The notes beneath the pieces were generated by a model. The model was given only the letters and a program-made list of their open reading frames with translations, did not search any database and had not been told where the DNA came from. From Closterium sp. Naga37s-1 (lineage: Eukaryota > Streptophyta > Zygnematophyceae > Desmidiales > Closteriaceae), in NCBI GenBank assembly GCA_947471745.1, contig CANJKZ010001146.1, positions 1,347,501 to 1,411,500 on the forward strand: a stretch of 64,000 nt of DNA, given 5' to 3'. Positions within the stretch are counted from its first letter, which is position 1; each line of letters starts with the position of its first letter. Below are positions 32,223 through 42,510 of the stretch, in pieces. A program made the position numbers and the translations under genes.

Positions 32223-34892
32223 CGCACCGCTCCTCACTCCTCCTCGTTTCCCCCGACAAAGGCTCCTCTGCAAACCCTCCACCTGGACGTGTGGGGCCCA
32301 GCCCGCGTTCGTGGACAGGGCGGTGAGCGGTACATTCTGCTGGTTGTCGACGACTACTCGCGTTACACCACGGTCTTCCCCTTGCGCAACAAGGGTGAGG
32401 TCCCTGCTGTCCTGATCCCTTGGATCCGAGCAGTTCGTCTCCAGCTCCGCCGCAGGTTCCGCCAGGACCTTCCTGTCCAGTGTCTGCACTTTGACAAAGG
32501 TGGTGAGTTCACCTCCGACCTCTTGCGGGCCTTCTGTCAGGGGGAGGGCATCGAGCAGTCGTTCACGCTTCCGTACTCACCGCAGCAAAATGGGGTTGCT
32601 GAGCGCCGCATTGGCTTAGTCATGGAGGTCGCTCGTACCTCTTTGATCCATACGGCGGCTCCCCATTTTCCGTGGTCGTTTGCGGTCCGGTACGCCGCGC
32701 AGCAGCTCAACCTCTGGCCCCGTGTCTCCTTGCCGGAGACCTCGCCCACACTGCGTTGGACGTGGGAGGTTGGCAATGCGTCGCGTTTCCGGGTCTGGGG
32801 TGCTCGTGCCCTTGTCCGCGATACGTCCGCGGACAAGCTCTCCTCCCGCACCATTCCCTGTGTGTTCCTTGGCTTTGTCCCTGACGCGCCTGGTTGGCAG
32901 TTTTACCACCCCACCTCGCGCCGTGTCTTCCCCTCTCGGGACGTCACCTTTGACGAGTCGGTTCCTTTCTACCATCTCTTTCCCTACCGCATTGCCCCTC
33001 TGCCTCCCCCACCGCTTTTCCTCGCTCCAGGTCCCCCTCCGATAGACCCCCTCCCCCCTCAGGGTCCTGCTCCTTCTGGTGTGTCTCAGGTAGACCCGCC
33101 CCCCGTGGCTGAGCTTGTAGAGGTCACTAGCGACTCAGGTGCTGCTGCGGGAGGTGCTGCTGGGGGTGCTGCGTCTGGGGGTGCTGAGCCTGCGCGTGAG
33201 GTGCTGGGGAGTGCGGAGCCTGGGGGTGCTGAGCCGGAGGGTGCCGGGTCGGGGGGTGCTGAGTCTGCTGGCGTTCCTCTGGGTCTCGTTTCACGACGCG
33301 GGCCTGTCTCACCATAGCAGGCACGAGAGTGGCTTGCGTCGCATACCCGCCTGAGGAGTCGTGCTGCTGGAGCTGCTTGTCGTGGAGGCGTTGGGAGTGC
33401 TAGTGTCTCTGGTCCTGGAGGTGCTCGTACTGGAGGTACTGGAGCTGCCAGGACTAGTACTGCTCCAGGAGCTGGAGGTGTCGGCTCTGGGGGTGCTGCT
33501 GCTGGAGGTACTAGGGCTGGAGGCCCTGGAGCTGGTGCTGTCGACCCTGGCGTTGGAGACCCTGGAGCTGGAGGTGCCGGTTCTGGGGGTGCTACTGCTG
33601 GAGGCCCTGGAGCTGGTACTGTCGACTCTGGAGTTGGGGACCCTGGGGCTGGAGGTGCCGGTTCTGGGGGTGCTGCTACTGGTGGCGCTGGAGCTGGAGG
33701 TTCTGGAGCTGCTGGAGGAGCTGGAGCTGGAGGTGCTGCTGCTGGAGTCACTGGAGCTGGAGGTGCTGCTGCTGGAGGCGCTGGAGCTGGAGGTTCTGGA
33801 GCTGCTGGAGGCGCTGGAGCTGGAGGTGCTGCTGCTGGAGTCACAAGAGCTGGAGGTGCTGCTGCTGGAGGCCCTGGGGCTGGAGGTTCTGGAGCTGCTG
33901 GAGGCGCTGGAGCTACTGGTACTGGTGGCACTGCACCGCCGCGACTGTTTTTTGCTCCGCCGTCACCGTCGACTCTGCCACCGCCTGACTCCGTGCTTTG
34001 ACAGGTTCTTAGCCTCCCGTCTTCTACTGGCCTCCCGTTACAGCCCGGCGCACCACTGCCTGCTCCTTCTCCTTACACTGAGCAGAGAGACTCGCTTACA
34101 GAGCGTCGTGAGCCTACGTCTCGTCCTGCCTCGTCAGTTCGCGCGCGTCGCACTGGTAGTCGTGTTCCTCGTGAGTGTCCGCCTCCTATCCCTGGCACAC
34201 ACGCTATGGCACTTCGTCCTTCCTCTGTTCCACAGCGTGTTCCCCTGCCGTCTCCTCCTGCGTCTTCTTTCCCTGACGTTCAGGACCCTGAGTCTGACCT
34301 GGTTCGTGCTGCTCACCCCACTATCACGCGTCTGCTAGCCACTGTTGTCACTGACCCGTCGTTTGAGTCTGCTGCTGCGTCTGCCTTAGTCTCTGAGCTT
34401 CTTTACTTTGCTGATGCCTGTCGTCTAGACTTCGCTACTAGTCTTGTTGCTGAGTCTGAGTCTGTCTGTCCTCCGTCCGTCGGGGGTGAGTGTGCTCTTG
34501 GCACGGACATCCTTGAGGACAGGCAGGAGGACTTTGAGTGTCTTGCGGCTGCTGTACCTCATCTCGTGGCCATGCTGCTTGCCCCTGAGGGAGACCCGGA
34601 TGCACCAGACATCCCGACCCCGCGCTCTTACGCTGAGGCGATCGCGGGTGAGTACTCCTCTCAGTGGCAGACAGCCATGGATGCAGAGATGGCATCCTGG
34701 AAGTCCACAGGCACTTACGTCGACGCAGTTCCCCCTCCTGGGGCGAACACAGTCGATGGCATGTGGATTTTCAGGGTGAAGCGGCCGCCGGGTTCTCTGC
34801 CTGTCTTCAAGGCTCGTTACGTTGCACGAGGCTTCAGTCAACGACAGGGAGTTGACTTCTTTCAGACCTTCTCCCCCACCCCAAGAAGATGA
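32223..34892 (+). pseudogene. element D integrase, Gly/Ala linker and start of RT
   Basis: Integrase core: LHLDVWGPARVRGQGGERYI, HFDKGGEFTSDLLRAF, SPQQNGVAERRIGLVMEV. A TAG at 33315-33317 and a TGA at 33998-34000 break the frame. Between about 33120 and 33930 it reads as a long Gly/Ala-rich linker (GGAAAGGAGAGG type). RT begins SQWQTAMDAEMASWKSTGTY and WIFRVKRPPGSLPVFKARYV. It loses frame at about 34884, where an extra base follows FSPT. Confidence 0.85.
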
Positions 34893-36187
34893 CCACTCTT
34901 CGGGTGCTGCTGCACGTTGCCGCTCAGCGTGACTACGAGCTTCACTCTCTTGACTTCAGCACAGCGTTCTTACAGGGCAGTCTGCACGAGGAGATCTGGC
35001 TGCGCCGCCCACCTGGCTTCACTGGGTCATTCCCTCCTGGTACCCAGTGGAGCCTCCGCCGTCCAGTCTACGGTCTCCGTCAGGCGCCTCGTGAGTGGCA
35101 CGACACACTGAGGACGACACTTGCGGCTCTTGGGTTTGCACCTTGCACTGCTGACCCGTCGCTGTTTCTGCGCACCGACACTTCGTTGCCGCCGTTCTAT
35201 ATCCTCGTGTACGTCGACGACTTGGTCTTTGCCACTGGTGACACTGAGGCTCTCGCCCTTGTGAAGTCGGAGCTGCAGAAGAGACACACGTGCACAGACC
35301 TGGGTGAGCTGCGCATCTACCTTGGCCTGCAGATCACCCGGGACAGAGCACTGCGCACCATCACACTGACTCAGTCACACATGGTGCAGCAGGTCCTTCG
35401 GCGCTTTGACTTCACTTGGTCCTCGCCACAGTCCACTCCCCTGGCTACAGGTCACTCGCTCTCAGCTCCACCTTCGGACGAGTCCGTAGAGCCGAGTGGC
35501 CCGTACCCAGAGCTAGAGGGCTGCCTCATGTACCTGATGACCTGCACTCGTCCTGACCTTGCGTACCCTCTTGGCCGTCTGGCACGCTACGTGGCTCCTG
35601 GTAGGCACCGAAAGGTGCACTTTGATGCTGCAAAGAGGGTACTGCGCTACTTGTGCAGTACATTGGGCATGTGGCTCGTGCTTGGAGGGCGGAGCTCAGT
35701 TGTCCTCACTGGGCACTCAGACGCTTCTTGGGTTGACGACCTGGCTACGCAGCGGTCGTCACAGGGTTACACATTCAACCTTGGCTCTGGCTCTGTTTCT
35801 TGGCGGTCTACCCGCTCGTCTTCTGTTCTCAGCTCCAGTTGTGAGGCTGAGATCTACGCCACAGCTATGGCTGCACAGGAGTTACGCTGGCTCACCTACC
35901 TGCTGACCAACTTGGGAGAGGGGCCTCGTTCTCCTCCAAATCTGTACGTCGACAACAAGGCTGCCATTGCCTTGTGTTAGGACCACAGAATGGAGCACAG
36001 AACGAAGCACATCGCTCTGCGTTACTTCCTTGCTCGAGAGTTGCAGCAGCGTGGTCAGCTTCGTGTCGCCCACGTGCCCACCCGGGCGAACACGGCTGAT
36101 GTGTTCACCAAGGCCCTTCCAGCTGGTGATCATCAGTGCTTCTGCACTGCTCTAGGCCTGGTGCCTACGTTTCTTCACTTGCTGTAG
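34889..36187 (+). pseudogene. element D reverse transcriptase and RNase H, one late stop
   Basis: Motifs: HSLDFSTAFLQGSLHEEIWL, YGLRQAPREWH, YVDDLVFATGD, CTRPDLAYPLGRLARYVAPG, HSDASWVDDLATQRSSQGYT, SSSCEAEIYATAMAAQELRW. A TAG at 35978-35980 follows AAIALC. The same protein continues in frame (MEHRTKHIALRYFLARELQQ, TRANTADVFTKALP) to 36187. Confidence 0.88.
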
Positions 36188-36417
36188 ACTTTGGTTGTAC
36201 TGTGATCTATATATATCTACCTGCATGTTTACTCTTGCTAGGTAGTGATCACTGTACTGTTGTTGTTGCATATATACCTCTGCGTGTGAACTGGCCTTGT
36301 GGCCCTTTTGCTTGTGCTTGGAGTGTGTGGTGACGTTGTGATCCACCCTGAGCTTGCATTGCCTTTCTTGACTGGTCTTGTGACCCCTTGTTCTCCCCCA
36401 TTTTGCCTATGGGGGTG

Positions 36418-36555
36418 TGTCAAACCAAATATATGCTATGCTGTAATGGGTAGGCTATAGTGGGGTAGCCAACTTGGGGTACAACCCCTTTAGGTTTTGT
36501 ACTTATACCAACTTTCTCGATAGTTTACATCATTCCTGCGTGTTAATTCTTAACA
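36418..36555 (+). repeat. element D 3' LTR
   Basis: 138 bp, same length as the 5' LTR with a handful of substitutions. Confidence 0.93.
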
Positions 36556-36777
36556 ACATGTACATGCCCTCAGATATCGGCGTAAAACACGCTGATTACG
36601 CTGATTTTGAAGCTCTGATTTTCGTTTTCCCTGAAAAATCAGCATATGCTTCAATTTTGCACTGAAATTTCAGTATAACCTATTGTGTCACACTGACCGT
36701 TTTGCGTGTTTCTGTACAAGTAACACTGGCGATTCAGTATACTTCAGTGAGTCACACTGAAATGGACTTGACCGCGG

Positions 36778-36778
<1 letters not shown>

Positions 36779-36810
<32 letters not shown>
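36779..36810 (+). repeat. 32-base guanine homopolymer
   Basis: An uninterrupted G run in the left end of the hAT element. It could form G-quadruplexes; its length may also be affected by sequencing error. Confidence 0.9.
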
Positions 36811-36811
<1 letters not shown>

Positions 36812-37378
36812 ACGCGACGCTTGTACAGACTTTACCTTCCCCGTGATTCACGAAACCCCACACACCCACACACTTGGAATTTTCTCACATGCGCTGTACT
36901 TACAGCTTGTGCGCGCCGAACCGTTTTGCCGCGCTGGAAGCCATCACAACGAAACAGCTCTGTAGTTCACGACTGCCCAATCAAAACACAGACAGCACAC
37001 CACTGGAGGCAGGGTCCACGCCTACACACCATACAGGATGGCAGTGGGGTGGGGGTCTTGTCATCTTGCCACGAAAGACAGCCAGGGTGGACCAAGATGC
37101 CTCTCCATGGCGGCTCGGGAGAGGGGGTACCCCCATCTGGTCCCTCATTCTGTTCCTGCACTCGTCGTGAACCCTTGCAGGAAGTGACGTTGGAGCGCAA
37201 GCGTAGGCAGGAGTAGCTTCCCTCTCAAGCTCGGCACGCTTGGCTGAGCTGAGCAGCCATGGCGGATTCGTCGCCCGCAGGCGACGGCCCTGAATCCAAT
37301 GTTGCCATGAAGCCAGTTGCCCTTACTTGCCTTGACTTGTTACGACGAGCTTCAGCTGCTCCCGCGTTAGTCTCGCCA

Positions 37379-37791
37379 TGTCACCGAATATAATGGTAAG
37401 TGCATCATATTCTGGACATACGCTAATTGAGGTGCAGAAGTGCTGTAGCAATTGCTATTCAACTTATAGAGGAGGTAGTTGGGTGTTGGGAGAAGCGAAG
37501 GGTTGGTAGCATTGGGGGTTGCAGGGCGCTGCGGGTGCAATTCCAGGGACATTGGGAGACAGGAAATCTGGTGAGGGCCAATCCAAGGCCCAGGCGGCTC
37601 GGGCCCAACCCATCACGCAGAGAACTGTGCGACTAGGAAGCCAGGCACAAGTAGCCTAGCCTAGCAAAGCAATCTTGTTCTCTCGACTTGTTTGCCTCGT
37701 ATAGTGGATCTAAACTACCGTTTCAATCTAACTCCAGCTAGGTAGCTAAAGCCACCGTGGGCAGCCATCGTGTGGGAGAGTGAACTTCTCA
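37379..37791 (+). repeat. gag-only element 5' LTR
   Basis: 413 bp. It contains TGTTCTCTCGACTTG at 37676-37690, the exact reverse complement of the 15 bases right after the LTR (37792-37806). Confidence 0.93.
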
Positions 37792-37806
37792 CAAGTCGAG
37801 AGAACA
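37792..37806 (+). promoter_or_regulatory. candidate self-priming primer-binding site
   Basis: CAAGTCGAGAGAACA follows the LTR with no gap and pairs perfectly with LTR positions 37676-37690. It does not resemble the initiator-Met site used by the copia elements here. Confidence 0.6.
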
Positions 37807-37817
37807 GGGCCGGCGAT

Positions 37818-40800
37818 ATGGATCGCCATGAGCTGCGCATGCAGCAAATGTTTTCGCGGCGGGAACGCTCTCCGTCGCGAGGGAGGCGCTCGCAGGAGCG
37901 CAGGAGGTCGCCGACGCGCTCGCCACGACGGGCGGCGTATCGCGCAGATCCGGCTACGCCCGTGGGCGTACGTGCTGGAGGACGCGGAGCGGATCTGTAC
38001 ATCAGATCGGAGCCGAGAAGGCAGCCCGCAGCCAGCGATCCGTGGGATCTAGCAAGAGGCCAGCACGGAGTGGATGACGACGTGGACATGGACACGCCAA
38101 GCGTTGAAGGCGAAGAGGAAGAGCTCGACGGAGACGATTCCCCTGCTGCGCGGGGAGGCGGGAGGCGCGCTGGCGCCGACGGAGACGATTCCCCTGCTGC
38201 GCGGGGAGGCGGGAGGCGCGCTGGCGCCGACGGAGACGATTCCCCTGCTGCGCGGGGAGGCGGGAGGCGCGCTGGCGCCGACGGAGACGATTCCCCTGTT
38301 GCGCGGGGAGGCGGGAGGCGCGCTGGCGCCGACGGAGACGATTCCCCTGCTGCGCGGGGAGGCGGGAGGCGCGCTGGCGCCGACGGAGACGATTCCCCTG
38401 CTGCGCGGGGAGGCGGGAGGCGCGCTGGCGCCGACGGAGACGATTCCCCTGCTGCGCGGGGAGGCGGGAGGCGCGCTGGCGCCGACGGAGACGATTCCCC
38501 TGCTGCGCGGGGAGGCGGGAGGTGCGCTGGCGCCGACGGAGACGATTCCCCTGCTGCGCGGGGAGGCGGGAGGCGCGCTGGCGCCGACGGAGACGATTCC
38601 CCTGCTGCGCGGGGAGGCGGGAGGCGCGCTGGCGCCGACGGAGACGATTCCCCTGCTGCGCGGGGAGGCGGGAGGCGCGCTGGCGCCGACGGAGACGATT
38701 CCCCTGCTGCGCGGGGAGGCGGGAGATGCGCTGGAGCCGACGGAGACGATTCTCCTGCTGCGCGGGGAGGTGGGAGGCGCGCTGGCGCCGACGGAGACGA
38801 TTCCCTTGCTGCGCGGGGAGGCGGGAATGGAGAAAGAATGGGAGAGGGTGACGGACAGAGACATCGCGAGAAAGCATGGAACGAGGAAAGGGGAAGGAGG
38901 AAGGAAGAGCGCATACCTGGAGCACGGAAAATAAATGATAGGGAGCAGGGCTGGGGTGAGGGAGTTGAGCGCCAGGCCACAGAACGTCAAGGGAAAGAAA
39001 GGAGCCATGGCGCACCTGCTGGAGTGTTCCACTCGCCCGACCTGAGGCAGGGGTATGAGCACAGGCGGCGTATGGCGAGAGGTGACTGGATAGGCTTAGG
39101 ACTGCCGAGGAGGGGAGAGCGATGCGGTGCTGAAGAAGGAGGCAGGTGGGGCTCACAGGAAAGAGGAAGGGAGTGGAGGCGCGAGGAGGACAGGCGAGGC
39201 AGGAGAGAAGGTGTGCGGTCACCAGAAGTCTCGAGGGCAGCAGAGAAGGAGCGACAGCGAGAGGACAGAGTGCGGCGGTACCAGGAGCGGTCCCCTGCAA
39301 GGGGAGAGAAGCGTCGGGAAGATCCAGAGAGGCGCTGGGAGGAGCGTGAAGATGCCCGAGGGAAGAGCCCTAGCCCGATGGGCCCGAGGAGGCTTGGGCG
39401 TCACGGCGAAGGATCTGCGGGAGCAAGAGCGGCTAGGGAAGGATTAGAGCGAGTGCTGTACGGAACCAGCACAGGCAGCAGGGGAGAACAGGAGAGGAGG
39501 AGAGGGGTTATGGTGTCTGAGCGAGGAGGGACGGAGAGCTGGGAAACAGGGAAGTGGGGCGCAACAGCACAGCCGCGAGTGGAGGTGCCAGTACGCTTCA
39601 CGGGAAACGAGAAAACCGGCCCAAGTCTGAAGAATTACCTGATGCAGATCAGCAATGTTAAATACCGATGCGACAGAAGCGGGATGGACCCGATCGAATT
39701 CTTCCTGAGCCTGCCAAGCACGTTGGGAGGGGAAGCAGAGACTCTTTATCGCATGAAGTTTGGTGAATGGCTGAGGAGGGCAGAAGAGGATGACGAGGAC
39801 CCAACGGTACTGTTCCTGGAGCGCCTAAGGAAGCAGTTCCCTGGGCATACGGCGGTGCGCATTAGGGAATTTCAGGAGTTTAGGCGGAGGGATGAGGAGT
39901 CACTGCTGACATACTACGGACGGTTAATGAACCTGGCAGAAGATGTGGTGTGCACGGACAGCAGCATGATCATTAGCAAGTTTCTGAACGGTTTAGACAA
40001 GGAATTGGTAGGAGGGTTGAGAATGAGAGTCTATGAGCTAGGAGCAGATGCAACACCAGAAGAGGTGTTCGAGTTAGCGGAGCAGGTGGAGCTCGCGCAA
40101 AGGAAGTACGAGGTATACCTGCCAAGAACGATAGAGAAGAAGAGTCCTACCTGGGCAGCGGCGATGATACCAGGGGAGGGAACAGGAGAAGAGAGCAGGC
40201 CGGAGAAAAGGACAGAGACACGCACCTGTTACCGCTGTGGGCAGCCGGGGCACATAAGGATGCACTGCAGGAACTGCGATGTATGTGGGAAGCCAGGGCA
40301 CCGCCGAAGGGACTGCTCGGAGGCAACGACATGTAAAGAGTATGGGGAAAGGGGGCATGAGGCAAGGGACTGCGATAAAGGGACAGGCGGAAGGAAAGGG
40401 TCACCAGAGGAGATTGAGAGCCAGATAAGGAAGTTGCGGGCGGAGTTGCAGGCCCTGGGAGGGAGTAAGGAGAAGGAGGCTGGGTTGTACGCGAGGGAGG
40501 AAGGAGCAGAAGAGGATGAGGGGCAGGAGCCAGAGTACACATGCCTGGCGTTACGTAGCCATGAGGAACTGGGTCTGTGCAGTGGGGGCAGAGACGGAAG
40601 GAAAGGGCGGGCGCTCAGAGAAAGAACAGAGAGGCAGGTGGGGTTATATGTAAGGGAGGAAGAGGAAAAGGAGCAGGAGCCAGAATATTCCTGTGCGGTG
40701 CTTCGTAGCAGTGAAGTCATGGGGCTGTGCAGTGGGGGCAGGGACGGAGGAAGGGAGCGAGCAACGAAGGTGAGGGCATGGGCAGTGGCAGAAGAGGAGG

Positions 40801-41906
40801 AGAAGGATGAGATAGTGAGGGAATGGGCAGTGGCAGAAGGGGAAGAGAAGGACGAGAAGGAGGAGGCGGGAGTGTGCGATTTAGTAGCAGCAGGCACTGA
40901 AGGGAAGAATGAGAGGGAGGGGACCTGGGCGTGCGTACCAGCAGCCGCGGAAGCAGAAGAGAAGGAGGAGCAGGTGGGGGCAGGAGTGAGCGAACTTGCA
41001 GCAGGAGAAGTAGAAGAGAGGGACGTAGAGGCGGGGGCAAGGCCGTGTGTACCAGCGACAGCAGATGCAGAAGGGAAGGGCGTGAAGGAGGGAGCGGTGA
41101 AGAAAGGAGGGGAGAAGGAGCTGAGCAGTACAGACATGGGAGGGAGTGGTTGGCAGCCAGCGCTAAGGACAGCGGAGTTGTTCGGGGAAATCAGGGCAGG
41201 GGCAAAGACTGGCGTGACAGTGAAGGATCGGATGCAAGCAGAGGAGCAAGCGCAGGGAAACAAGCTGGCGGAGCAGCATGTGAGGAAGCTGCGGGGAGGG
41301 AGGCCAGAGCTGCTGGGGGAAGCAGAGCAGGAGAGTAAGGAAGTGGGGGCAGGGGAGCCCCTAGCAACAGGGGAAAAGGCAGACCATACAATGGAAGAGG
41401 CGGAGAACCGGGCGGCAGGGGAGCAAGCTAAGGCAGCGGAACACTTGGAGGAGGTGATACCGGTATCGGTGGAGGACCTACATACCGTGCAGTTGAGGGA
41501 TGCGTGCAGCCGTGAGCAGTGGCAGCAGCAGGAAGGCAAGGGGAGAAGGGCGGCTATAGAGGTGGGACGGGAAGAGAGGAGCAAAGAAGGATACACTAGA
41601 TGTGGACTAGGGCAGAGTGAAGGGGAGGGCGCAAGCAGTGCGAGGCGTGGGAGTGCTAGTGCTGGAGAAGGAGAAGGGAGAACAGACCGTGGACCACCAG
41701 ACCCGCACGGCAGGACTGAAGAGCAGCCGTCCTCAGCTGAGAGTCCTGTGACTCGCGCCCGAGCAGCTCGAGCACGAGCACAGGAGGGGGCAGGTAGAAG
41801 GGAACAGGAGTGGGGACAGCACAAGGTGGGGAAAGGCCAGAATAAGAAGGAAGGGAAGAAGGTGAGGACAGAAGGCAGGGAAGAGGCAAGGGCAAGAGAC
41901 GAGTGA
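37818..41906 (+). CDS. Ty3-type Gag of a gag-only LTR element (1362 aa, open)
   Basis: ATG 37818 (MDRHELRMQQMFSRRERSPS) opens an uninterrupted frame. Residues about 105-335 are tandem 17-residue repeats (GDDSPAARGGGRRAGAD). An Arg/Glu-rich basic region follows, then a retrotransposon gag domain (VPVRFTGNEKTGPSLKNYLM, FLERLRKQFPGHTAVRIREF, LLTYYGRLMNLAEDV) and two or three zinc knuckles (CYRCGQPGHIRMHC, CDVCGKPGHRRRDC, and a third, CKEYGERGHEARDC, missing one Cys). The last about 480 residues are Glu/Ala/Gly/Lys-rich with VCDLVAAGTEGK-type repeats. There is no pol, so mobility would need enzymes in trans. An intact frame with two good knuckles suggests selection or recent origin. Confidence 0.9.
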   Translation: MDRHELRMQQMFSRRERSPSRGRRSQERRRSPTRSPRRAAYRADPATPVGVRAGGRGADLYIRSEPRRQPAASDPWDLARGQHGVDDDVDMDTPSVEGEEEELDGDDSPAARGGGRRAGADGDDSPAARGGGRRAGADGDDSPAARGGGRRAGADGDDSPVARGGGRRAGADGDDSPAARGGGRRAGADGDDSPAARGGGRRAGADGDDSPAARGGGRRAGADGDDSPAARGGGRCAGADGDDSPAARGGGRRAGADGDDSPAARGGGRRAGADGDDSPAARGGGRRAGADGDDSPAARGGGRCAGADGDDSPAARGGGRRAGADGDDSLAARGGGNGERMGEGDGQRHREKAWNEERGRRKEERIPGARKINDREQGWGEGVERQATERQGKERSHGAPAGVFHSPDLRQGYEHRRRMARGDWIGLGLPRRGERCGAEEGGRWGSQERGREWRREEDRRGRREGVRSPEVSRAAEKERQREDRVRRYQERSPARGEKRREDPERRWEEREDARGKSPSPMGPRRLGRHGEGSAGARAAREGLERVLYGTSTGSRGEQERRRGVMVSERGGTESWETGKWGATAQPRVEVPVRFTGNEKTGPSLKNYLMQISNVKYRCDRSGMDPIEFFLSLPSTLGGEAETLYRMKFGEWLRRAEEDDEDPTVLFLERLRKQFPGHTAVRIREFQEFRRRDEESLLTYYGRLMNLAEDVVCTDSSMIISKFLNGLDKELVGGLRMRVYELGADATPEEVFELAEQVELAQRKYEVYLPRTIEKKSPTWAAAMIPGEGTGEESRPEKRTETRTCYRCGQPGHIRMHCRNCDVCGKPGHRRRDCSEATTCKEYGERGHEARDCDKGTGGRKGSPEEIESQIRKLRAELQALGGSKEKEAGLYAREEGAEEDEGQEPEYTCLALRSHEELGLCSGGRDGRKGRALRERTERQVGLYVREEEEKEQEPEYSCAVLRSSEVMGLCSGGRDGGRERATKVRAWAVAEEEEKDEIVREWAVAEGEEKDEKEEAGVCDLVAAGTEGKNEREGTWACVPAAAEAEEKEEQVGAGVSELAAGEVEERDVEAGARPCVPATADAEGKGVKEGAVKKGGEKELSSTDMGGSGWQPALRTAELFGEIRAGAKTGVTVKDRMQAEEQAQGNKLAEQHVRKLRGGRPELLGEAEQESKEVGAGEPLATGEKADHTMEEAENRAAGEQAKAAEHLEEVIPVSVEDLHTVQLRDACSREQWQQQEGKGRRAAIEVGREERSKEGYTRCGLGQSEGEGASSARRGSASAGEGEGRTDRGPPDPHGRTEEQPSSAESPVTRARAARARAQEGAGRREQEWGQHKVGKGQNKKEGKKVRTEGREEARARDE
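38127..38826 (+). repeat. 51-bp coding minisatellite in the gag-only element
   Basis: About 14 units of 51 bp (GACGATTCCCCTGCTGCGCG...), so each unit adds 17 residues in frame. Units are nearly identical, with a few changes such as GCTGCG to GTTGCG; the last two are the most diverged. Confidence 0.95.
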
Positions 41907-41934
41907 GTAAGGAGAGGGGAGTAACTCCGACAGC

Positions 41935-42347
41935 TGTCACCGAATATAATGGTAAGTGCATCATATTCTGGACATACGCTAATTGAGGTGCAGAAGTGCT
42001 GTAGCAATTGCTATTCAACTTATAGGGGAGGTAGTTGGGTGTTGGGAGAAGCGAAGGGTTGGTAGCATTGGGGGTTGCAGGGCGCTGCGGGTGCAATTCC
42101 AGGGACATTGGGAGACAGGAAATCTGGTGAGGGCCAATCCAAGGCCCAGGCGGCTCGGGCCCAACCCATCACGCATAGAACTGTGCGACTGGGAAGCCAG
42201 GCACAAGTAGCCTAGCCTAGCAAAGCAATCTTGTTCTCTCGACTTGTTTGCCTCGTATAGTGGATCTAAACTACCGTTTCAAGCTAACTCCAGCTAGGTA
42301 GCTAAAGCCACCGTGGGCAGCCATCGTGTGGGAGAGTGAACTTCTCA
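41935..42347 (+). repeat. gag-only element 3' LTR
   Basis: 413 bp, nearly identical to the 5' LTR (few differences, e.g. AGAGGAGG to AGGGGAGG near 42026), indicating a recent insertion. Confidence 0.93.
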
Positions 42348-42510
42348 GGTAGTGGCTGAGAACGCAGAAGGGAACAAGGGAACAGGAGTGGGGACAGCAC
42401 AAGGTGGGGAAAGGCCAGAAAAAGAAGGAAGGGAAGAAGGTGAGGACAGAAGGCAGGGAAGAGGCAAGGGCAAGAGACGAGTGAGTAAGGAGAGGGGAGT
42501 AACTCCGACA
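42348..42510 (+). repeat. extra copy of the gag-only element's 3' internal end
   Basis: It lies after the 3' LTR and repeats about 41790-41932 (AACAGGAGTGGGGACAGCAC to AACTCCGACA). It stops two bases before the point where the LTR begins in the first copy. Confidence 0.9.

Larger units (their letters stand above)
30219..36555 (+). mobile_element. element D: Ty1/copia retrotransposon inserted in C's right LTR
   Basis: Two 138-bp LTRs, 30219-30356 and 36418-36555, both begin TGTCAAAC and end TTAATTCTTAACA. The primer-binding site is TGGTTTCAGAGCAG. The target duplication is CCATG at 30214-30218; the right copy reads ACATG (36556-36560), one base changed. Confidence 0.92.
37379..42510 (+). mobile_element. 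gag-only LTR retrotransposon (TR-GAG type) inside the hAT
   Basis: Two 413-bp LTRs (37379-37791 and 41935-42347) start TGTCACCGAATATAATGG and end GTGAACTTCTCA. The internal region holds one large Ty3-type gag and no protease, integrase or RT. The insertion ends at 42510 with a partial second copy of the internal 3' end; GCCA flanks both sides (37375-37378 and 42511-42514). Removing it rejoins hAT coding sequence as LVSPAVPSVV. Confidence 0.87.

Noticed and set aside
38002..39300. Long minus-strand frames over the gag-only element
   Set aside because: They are shadows created by the 51-bp repeat; the plus strand carries gag and zinc knuckles.
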